From Anastatus disparis (lineage: Eukaryota > Arthropoda > Insecta > Hymenoptera > Eupelmidae), in assembly GCA_017163975.1 (NCBI GenBank), contig JAFFSR010000362.1, positions 1,568,501 to 1,632,500 of the forward strand: a stretch of 64,000 bases of DNA. The letters run 5' to 3'. How positions within the stretch are numbered: position 1 is the stretch's first letter; each line of letters starts with the position of its first letter. The translations under genes were made by a program, and so were the position numbers. Shown here one piece after another: positions 57,026 to 64,000 of this stretch. The notes under the pieces were generated by a model that saw only the letters and a program-made list of their open reading frames with translations, was not told the DNA's origin and did not search any database.

Positions 57026-57726
57026 AGCTCATGACTAATGAGTACTAATTATATAGGGCTCAACAAAAAATTGCTATTCTTATTACCAAAAGATTAGACA
57101 CATTTAAAAAATGCGGAGAACCGGAGGAACGGAAAAAAGTGGTTTTACTTTAATATAATATAGGATAATTATAACAGGCTAGTCCATATATGCTTCTCTC
57201 AAAAGCCTGCCTTCGGGAGATCTGACTTCGTGCACACATCACTATGCAAGTTTGCGTACAATGTGTGCCTCGCATAACGCGCACGCTATGATGAAGTGGC
57301 TTTTAGATCAGGAAGACAAAACATCATCACTGAATTTAATGTATAATTAAAAGCTTCTAATAATAAGACTAAAACCCCTCACCTTGGGGAGGTAAAGAGC
57401 CACTTGGGTGACTGGTTGTACCTCACAGATGGGAGCATTGGTTGTCAGCATCGCCTTCAGAAAATAAGATTTTTTTCTATGATGTTTTAAAGAAACTGTT
57501 ATTAATGAATTACTTAAAAACAAAATTACTTGTAAACAAAATTTTTTTATTTTTTATTGTACCTTATATACAAGATATTATTCTATCTATTAAATTATAT
57601 ATGCATTAATTTTATACTATCTATCAAAATTTTAATTCATTCATCTTATTCTAGAATTCATTCATTATCAAATTATTAAGACTAAATTATTTTTATTAAA
57701 AGATTAAATTATTTTATTTTATTATT
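57026..57726. other. Mixed stretch, no gene recognised
   Basis: A GC-richer patch (57180-57470) of unknown nature is followed by AT-rich DNA leading into an ATT microsatellite. Confidence 0.4.
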
Positions 57727-57735
57727 ATTTAAAGA

Positions 57736-57800
<65 letters not shown>
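57727..57800. repeat. ATT microsatellite (~24 units)
   Basis: An uninterrupted ATT run directly abuts the 5' end of the R1-like LINE. A shorter ATT run follows the LINE's 3' end at about 60032-60047. Confidence 0.95.
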
Positions 57801-57802
<2 letters not shown>

Positions 57803-58052
57803 GGGAGTCGGCTTGGAGAGACCCTTCAAGTCAGTATAATCTTTCAGGTTCCGGGCATTGCTTTGTCGCATCAATGCTCTCTGCAACACTGCTATAACGA
57901 AGATCGCAAATGGAAAGCTCTGGCCCGAGGAGAAATAACCTCGCAAAAAACCAGGGACCATCTGAGCCGGATGGTAGTAGTCCTGATAGGGTCCCGCTTA
58001 GGTTACAAGATAGGGGTGATTCCCCGAAATATAAACTAATAAGTAATGGGAA

Positions 58053-59240
58053 ATGCGTAAAGATATAACAGTATTACCCCAGGTAAGTAACCCGCAACAG
58101 GGAAATCTCACCTCCGCTTCCGATCGGGTGAAAGCCCCGGTGGGCGGAGCTAGCTCCACAGATTCTGGGGAGAGCCAATCTCACATCAACCAAATTGGCG
58201 GAGAGGTGGATAACCAGGCCTCTGCTTCAATCACTACGACTGGTATCGTGCATGTCCTTAAGGAAATCAAGAATATTCTGCATGAAATGTGAGAGTCCAT
58301 AAAATCTCAGAAAGGGGTGAATGAAACCATCAAGGCAGGACTTCCGAAAATCGAGGATTTGATTGATCGCATCGAGTTCGAGGCGGTCACTCCTACTGTT
58401 AAGAAGGTTCCCGCAGTCGTAACAAAGGCTGCGGAAGATAAAAAAAGGGCAGCATCTGCCTCGCCCGAGGCTGAAAGCAAGATGCCTAAAAAGCATTGCT
58501 CTGCGGAGGCACGAGAGAAACCGTGGAGTGTTGTTGCAGGGAAACCACGCAAAAAACGTGTTGGTAAAGGAAACCAAGCTGGCACCAGTGCGCAGCCTCC
58601 AAGAAATTCCACAGTGGAACAAGAGGCAAAACAAATAAAAGGAGCTAAGAAGATGAAGAAGAAAAAAAAAAATAAGGAAAAAAGATACGCTCGTCATTAT
58701 TCCAAAAGAGGGCTCAACATACGAGCAGGTAGTAGGTGCAATTCGGACTGACCTAAATGTGCTAAACGCGAAGGTGGAAATTACTTCCATTAGAAAAACA
58801 AAGCTGGGTCAGGCACTTGTGGAGGTGCAGAAAACTACATCCGAGGTGAGAGCTGCTTTCTGTGAAACCCTTAAGCAGGCCGTAGGAGAAGACGTTGATG
58901 TCCGTCGGCTGGTTCCACGGACAGTCCTGGACATTCAGGATCGACTGCTGCACCGTGATAGAGGAGGTAGAGGCGGCCATTAAAAAGGTTCTCCCAAATT
59001 ATGTAGGCCCAATCAGTGCTCGCATTACTAATACAAATCAGCGAGGTCAGCAGGTTGCAATCGTGGCCATAGAGGACGATGCAGTCTTGCAACTATTAGC
59101 CTTAGGGCGTATAAAAATTGGCCTAGTAAATTGCCAAGTCAAACAACGCAGGGTGGTCGAAGGGTGTTTTCGTTGCTTGGCTTACGGACACCGAAGCCAT
59201 GCCTGCAAAGGTCTCGACCGTAGCAAATTAGCCGTCTCTA
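58053..59240 (+). pseudogene. R1-like ORF1 (gag-like), frameshifted
   Basis: Gag-like protein of the LINE, read in three frames in turn (58053-58749, about 58690-58980, about 58930-59240). This implies two frameshifts, one of them at the A-rich tract near 58660-58680, and there is one in-frame TGA at 58290. Content: a low-complexity head, a Lys-rich stretch, then the conserved core (AKVEITSIRKTKLGQALVEV, DVRRLVPRTVLDIQD, VQ-type linker). One CCHC knuckle follows, CFRCLAYGHRSHAC (about 59166-59210). R1 ORF1 proteins normally carry about three such knuckles, so the C-terminal end is missing. Confidence 0.8.
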
Positions 59241-59780
59241 AGCCGGCGGTGTTGGTCTTGGCAGGGGTCATTCCTATTGACCTTCAGGCCCAGGAGCGAC
59301 GAATTGTCACCAGGCAAAGACTATCCTTAGAGCAACAGAGGCGCGCGAGGCTGCTAGAGTCAGAACCATGCTGACCTGGCAGCAACGATGGGATAGCGAA
59401 ACCAAGGGTAGATGGACAGCCCAGCTCATACCGCAGCTGGAACCCTGGTTTAACCAGCGCGTGGGTAAAGTAAGCTACTACATTACCCAATTCCTCATGG
59501 GGCACGGCTGATTCCGGTCTTACCTACACAAAATGAGTAAAGTACCTGGACCAAGCTCTGCCCACTGCAACTGGCACTTGGATAACGCCCATCACACATT
59601 TTTCCAGTGTGAAAGATGGAGCGTAGTAAGAGCAGAGCTAGAGCGTGATCTCGATCCTTTGACACTAGATAATATAGTCGGTGTCATGCTTCAGGGCCGA
59701 GAACAATGAAGAATAGTTGCCAGCTACATAGAGGCTGTCCTCCGTAAGACAAAAATCTTGGAGGACAGAATAGCCTGAGC
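59215..59780 (+). pseudogene. R1-like ORF2, C-terminal remnant fused to ORF1
   Basis: From about 59240 the frame that carried the zinc knuckle runs, without a stop, into VLAGVIPIDLQAQERR. That segment belongs to the part of ORF2 after the RT. It then shifts frame (stop at 59372) and continues as RWTAQLIPQLEPWFNQRVGK, ITQFLMGHG, YLHKMSKVPGPSSAHCNWHL and FFQCERW, the Cys/His-containing end of R1 ORF2. Single stops at 59508, 59707 and 59776 break it. The fusion point shows the internal deletion. Confidence 0.8.
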
Positions 59781-60047
59781 TGGCAACCCCCACAAAAGCC
59801 AAAAAAGCAGCATTTGCGATGCGTACTAAACCGACTCTTGAACCCCCAATAATACTCTTCAAGATGGACGGGGGATGTAGGGAGTCGCAACGTGGGATAA
59901 TGCCTACAATGGCTAATCAACAGGCTCAAGAGAGAAGAAATGCAAAAGCGGTGCCTCTCTAAGGTTCCTGGTCTCGTGCCATCACTATGGTTCAGCATGC
60001 CGGCCTTACACGGATCCAAGCAAAAAAAAAATTTTTATTATTATTAT

Positions 60048-60288
60048 TGTTGAAAATATACACACTCATACTAGGTGTCGCCACCTATTGAGGATATTTT
60101 AGTAGACAGTTGAAGAGAATCAAGTTGCGTCTCGTCGTCGTTCAGTTCAGTTCAAGTCCGTCTGTTAAAGCCAGAACTTGTATTTCATTATTATAGAGAG
60201 ATCATTTAAATTAATTCATTTTGTATAGATCAAATAAAGACTTTTTATTTAATATAAATTGTGCTCTGCATTTATTAATTATTTAACA
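60048..60288 (+). repeat. Copia-like 5' LTR (241 bp)
   Basis: It starts TGTTGAAAATATA, ends TTAACA, and is followed at once by GGTTATGGGCCCA. That is the primer-binding sequence of copia-type elements, which prime from a cleaved initiator tRNA-Met. The size fits copia LTRs. It begins directly behind the R1-like LINE and its ATT run. Confidence 0.8.
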
Positions 60289-60301
60289 GGTTATGGGCCC
60301 A
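60289..60301 (+). promoter_or_regulatory. Copia-type primer-binding site
   Basis: GGTTATGGGCCCA, directly behind the LTR. Confidence 0.8.
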
Positions 60302-62148
60302 AAGTGCTTTTAACTGCGCGTTTTATTTAATAAAATTAAGAAAGGGATTTGTGTAGTTTGGAGCGTGCGTCAGTCTGTTTAGTGAATTGTTGTATTGTTC
60401 TTTATCTCCTGGTGAAAGCGTCAGAGATGTCGAGTCATGGAACGAAAAGACAGAACGAAGGACAGCTGGGGGAGAAAAAGGAGAAAGAAAGAAAAAGAAA
60501 AAGGAGTTGACTCCGGGTAAGAATTTGTCTTTATTCTCTCTCAATTCTATAAGACAGAAATGGCGTCGCATGCACGCTTATAGGAAGAAAGAAAAGGACA
60601 GAGAATAGATAGCGTCGTGCGCTAGTCTATAGAGAGAGAAAGTGAGAGAGAAATAAAATGAGTCGCCATGTTGGGTAAAATGACGCAATGTGTTTGAGTA
60701 TGACAGATTCATGCGTGCACGAGAAAAATTATTTTTTTATGCTTTGTGTGTGCGTGTGTGTGTATGTATCTAGAACGAGAAAAAAGACCATGCACGCACA
60801 AAATAAAATTGATAGACTGAATAAACGACAACACGAAGTGAAGAAGGTTTTTATGTATGTGTATGTGTGTATATGTATATTAGGGTGTCCCTTATTTCCC
60901 AAACTCAAAAAGTTCATTCTCCAGAAGTTTAGGTGAGTTATTTGTCATAAAAAAACAAGATCCCAATCGCTAATTACCCTCAGGAAAGGGTCCTAACCCT
61001 GCCTGTAATCAAAAATGGCTTTTTTTGCCATTTTTAGGAGATATTTTCTTCAAAAGTTATTTTAGGCCATTAGAACTTATTTTCCCGCATCAGATTCAGA
61101 TGAAATTTCAATATTTATATATAAAAAGCTAAAAAAAATTTCTAGGTCAATAAAATAAGCTAATAAAAAAAATCATGAACCCAAAACCCAAGAAAATTCT
61201 CCGAAAAATTACATTTTTTTTTACATAAATTCATTTATCAGTATTTAATTCTATCGACGGACCTTTTATCAACATTTTATCTAAAAGTTGACCTCATAAC
61301 CTTTATTTTCTTTTTTTATACGTCCATTTTCGTCCACCGGGAGCTGAGATATAACACTTTTAAAATCGATCAAAAAAGCTAATTTTCAAATCCGTCAACA
61401 AGGATTCACGAATTTCAAGATATTGAGGTATAAACTTGCATCAGTTAACTTCTCTGCAACATTCATTCAGTAGCAGAGATCAACACCTTCATTTGCTATT
61501 TTCAAACGTCTTCCCAAACCTTTTTGGATCCGAGATACAGATGTTATTAATTAATGTGAAAAATGAGGTATCAAATTTGTGAACTGGGGTCATTCCTTAA
61601 TGGTTTCACTCTTCTAAATTCCAACTTCAAAAACAGCCTTGATTTTAAAGCTACTAATATGAAAAACTTTGATTCATGCACTCAATGAATTATGTAAACT
61701 GTGAATCTTATGTATGCCGCTATCGAATTTTGCCGAAAACAATTAAGATATGCTAATTGGAAGACCTAAACAGAAAATGCTGTATCTCGACTTTAGTACC
61801 CTAAGAATTTAATTAGTAACATTCACAGGGGTTTTCTCTAGAATATAAGTTATAATGATTTATAATAATTTGTACACAAGTGGGGCATCGAGCACTGCAT
61901 TGATGAATCAGATCATTGATAAAAAGTTATTTGAATAGGTTTATCGAGTTTCATGTATAATTTTCATTTTAATCTTATAAATAAATAATAAACTTAATCG
62001 ATTCTGTAATATACTAAAATGATTCTCCTAACCTAGCTCTAGTGCAGATAAGTCATTATATTTGTTCAAATAATTAAATTGAAAAGATATTAATAAACAA
62101 AATAAACCAAAAATTACTTGCAGCAGCTCCGACATCCCTTTAAAGGGA
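60302..62148. other. Region after the copia-like LTR; no pol found
   Basis: No copia gag-pol was recognised here. A Lys/Glu-rich open stretch (60387-60608) could be a leader or degenerate gag, but nothing ties it to a family. From 60878 (AGGGTGTCCCTTATTTCCC) to about 61990 the sequence is AT-rich with no frame. At 62034-62135 it matches parts of 2488-3155. A second LTR was not found in the window. Confidence 0.5.
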
Positions 62149-62817
62149 GTAGCCACAAATAGGCCGTGTTGCTTCGTGTGTGTCGTCATCTTTTAGAAAT
62201 GAGTTTAACATCTTTTATATTCAGACTTTATGAATGTGACCGTTGCAAAGAGAGCATAGAGTCTGAATTTAAAAGATGTCTAACTCATTTTTAAAAGATG
62301 ACGATACGACATTACACACACTAAATAGACATCCGGACGTTACTCGCCACGTAGGTATGGCTGTGGCGACGCTCGTACTGTCAGCCTATATGGTGCCGAC
62401 CGGCGCTTGAGTGGCGCCAATTTTACGCACTGTACGTACTGTGCTAACCTACATCGCAAGAGGACGTTGCAGCACTTTCATGGTACAGGCTCAAACTCGC
62501 ACGACACCGATTCTACGAATTGTACGGACTGTAAGGCTCGAATTCATAATCGTGACTTGAGTATTGAGTGTCACTTGGAACTTAAGTATCGTTACTTGAG
62601 TATCAGCTGTTACCTCAATGTCGGTAAAGATGCAATACTCAATTGAAGTAACAGCTAATACTCAAGTAACGATACTTAAGTTACAAGTGATACTCAATAC
62701 TCAAGTTACGACTATGAATTCGAGCCTAAATTTTGGCGTAACTACAGACAGGTGCCTGTAACAGCGCCGATGTCTTTTCAGTGCACGAAACGACACGGTC
62801 TATTTGCCACGGCTATT
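62149..62817. repeat. Multi-hairpin fold-back element
   Basis: Outer inverted ends are GTAGCCACAAATAGGCCGTG (62149) and an inverse partner (62782-62817). Inside are two separate strong hairpins: 62185-62303 (arms ~48 bp, GTCATCTTTTAGAAATGAGT) and 62535-62726 (arms ~85 bp, TTGAGTATTGAGTG and GGCTCGAATTCATAATCGTG). A short ATG-less open stretch here is incidental. Confidence 0.75.
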
Positions 62818-63145
62818 TCTTAACAAATAGATAATTTTGTTCGTTAGAAAAAATTTTTTTTTATAAAAAACAATAAATAGATAATTAATGATTAGTTCGG
62901 AAAATGAAGGCGATACGCGCACATAAAGCACCGATAAATGGCATTAGCACAATTTTAAAAATAACTTATTTTTTTATAGAATAAGTAGAAAAATAAAAAC
63001 TATACGTTTAGTTCCCATAATGTTTTATTAAAGCTTGAATTCATAGACCCAGAGGGGTTGCTCTAGAAAATTGCACAACTCTGTAACACAGAGACAGAAG
63101 ATATGAAATCAATGTGCTAAACAAAGATAGAATATATCGATACAC
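62818..63145. other. AT-rich spacer
   Basis: Nothing supported. Confidence 0.4.
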
Positions 63146-63148
63146 TAA

Positions 63149-63846
63149 GGGTGAAATCAGATGGTACGGAAATAAGGATACGGAACGTCACAAAACATCA
63201 ATTCCGTATCCTTTAATTCCGTCAAATTTTTTCCCTATAGTCACATGGTGCGGAATTTAGCTGAAAAACTGTTTAAAATAACCTAAAAATGTGCCCGCGA
63301 ATTTCAAATTAACAACAAAAATGTTAAAAAAGTTAGAAATAATAAAAGAATGTTATTGTAATGAGATTATTTTCTTGTAAAAATAAAATATATTTTGTTA
63401 TAACAACCAAATATTTTAATTAACATCATAATTTTTTAATTATAATATTGCTAATCGACGTCACAGAACTTATATTCCGCACCATGTGACTATAGGGAGA
63501 AAAATTTGACGGAATAACAGAAGCGTCATAGACTTTTTAAAATTAAAACGAAAGTTTTTTTGTTAATACTTACTCCAGAATACTCTCCATCTTCACTCAT
63601 TGACATATTTACTTCAAAACTGTTTTTACTATACTTATTTAACTTCCTTTCAATAATTTTTTTATTTTTATTATTAACTATCAGTATACATAACCTAGCT
63701 TATAAAGTAAATAACAATACAATCAATATGACGTTGCTTATTTGACGTCGCCTTTACTCCGTTTCAGTTTTGACGGAATTAAAGGATACGGAATTGATGT
63801 TTTGTGACGTTCCGTATCCTTATTTCCGTACCATCTGATTTCACCC
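63149..63846. mobile_element. Harbinger-like MITE with a nested inverted repeat
   Basis: The TIR GGGTGAAATCAGATGGTACG continues for about 80 bp at both ends and is flanked by TAA on each side (63146-63148; 63847-63849). This is the 3-bp target typical of PIF/Harbinger elements. Inside, a second inverted pair (CCCTATAGTCACATGGTGCG at about 63233; inverse at about 63477-63500, both next to TTTGACGGAAT-type sequence) outlines an inner unit. No transposase. Confidence 0.85.
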
Positions 63847-64000
63847 TAAGTTTATCACTCCGGAGCAACCCCCAGCTCAAGTTAAGGTGGTATCATCTGC
63901 CTTTATTCTTATCACGAGAGAGACAAAGACAGAATGAGGTTTGTATAATAATCTTCATTTGAGTTTGGTCTATTCATTGAAGCCTAAATAACTTTTAATT

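Larger units (their letters stand above)
57801..60031 (+). mobile_element. R1-like LINE, internally deleted
   Basis: A 2.2-kb copy with a 5' leader, most of ORF1, and only the last part of ORF2, ending in an A run (60022-60031). The endonuclease and RT are absent although both outer ends are present. It sits between ATT runs on both sides, so the insertion target was an ATT microsatellite. Placement in R1 rests on the ORF1 zinc-knuckle pattern and the ORF2 C-terminal pattern (RWTAQLIPQLEPWFNQRVGK, YLHKM, CERW). Confidence 0.85.

Noticed and set aside
63560..63745. Small hydrophobic protein (61 codons)
   Set aside because: AT-rich open frame inside a MITE, without any supporting feature.
1..64000. 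CRISPR array or bacterial-type operon
   Set aside because: Repeats are satellites or inverted repeats without spacer structure. Introns, SINEs and LINEs show a eukaryotic nuclear sequence.

Overview
The window looks like a piece of a nuclear arthropod genome, most likely an insect. It is AT-rich and intron-bearing. It contains a tRNA-derived SINE, Ty3/gypsy, copia-like, CR1-like, I-like and R1-like retroelements, Helitron and cut-and-paste DNA transposons, and a short CCTAA (insect-type telomeric) block. I see no convincing single-copy host gene, rRNA gene, functional tRNA gene or CRISPR array. Essentially every protein-like reading frame belongs to a mobile element, and most are broken. A hymenopteran host is possible, but the sequence alone does not prove it.

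Layout. 0-8 kb: AT-rich DNA with one reverse-strand SINE, two fold-back elements, a tandem duplication, a TA-rich higher-order satellite, an 81-bp satellite and a degenerate short-repeat island. 8.3-19.3 kb: a nested stack. A decayed Helitron helicase is split by a 5.5-kb I-like LINE (12-bp target duplication) and by a 543-bp TA-flanked MITE. It ends where a 3.9-kb DNA transposon begins; that element has ~0.6-kb inverted ends and a three-exon transposase on the minus strand. 19.4-21.2 kb: a GTAC-rich inverted-repeat element holding a 969-bp palindromic element. 22.9-26.7 kb: a 3.9-kb degenerate ACACGTACAA satellite. 26.7-32.2 kb: a 5' piece of a CR1-like LINE with a hairpin insert, then an inverted-repeat element filled with GGAAGATTT/GGAATATTC-type repeats. 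34.3-35.9 kb: a decayed coding tandem repeat and a GGGCCCA minisatellite.

36.2-50.3 kb: a full-length Ty3/gypsy-type LTR retrotransposon with a perfect AAGT target duplication. It has gag, then pol in the -1 frame (protease, RT, RNase H, integrase) broken by three in-frame stops. A third open frame follows, preceded by a good splice acceptor. That third frame is not an envelope: it is a long charged coiled coil followed by zinc knuckles. Its two halves are joined by a -1 shift over an A10 tract that contains A AAA AAG. The two LTRs differ by large indels.

50.7-64 kb: a pogo-like transposase fossil interrupted by a long, apparently dimeric SINE (15-bp target duplication), then a ~2.1-kb near-perfect palindrome. 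After these come fold-back elements, a second GGGCCCA minisatellite and an internally deleted R1-like LINE sitting in an ATT microsatellite. The window closes with a copia-like 5' LTR plus primer-binding site, a multi-hairpin element and a TAA-flanked Harbinger-like MITE with a second inverted repeat inside it.

The best candidates for something undescribed are the third ORF of the LTR element, the 3.9-kb long-TIR transposon, and the 2.1-kb palindrome whose symmetry runs past its transposon ends.
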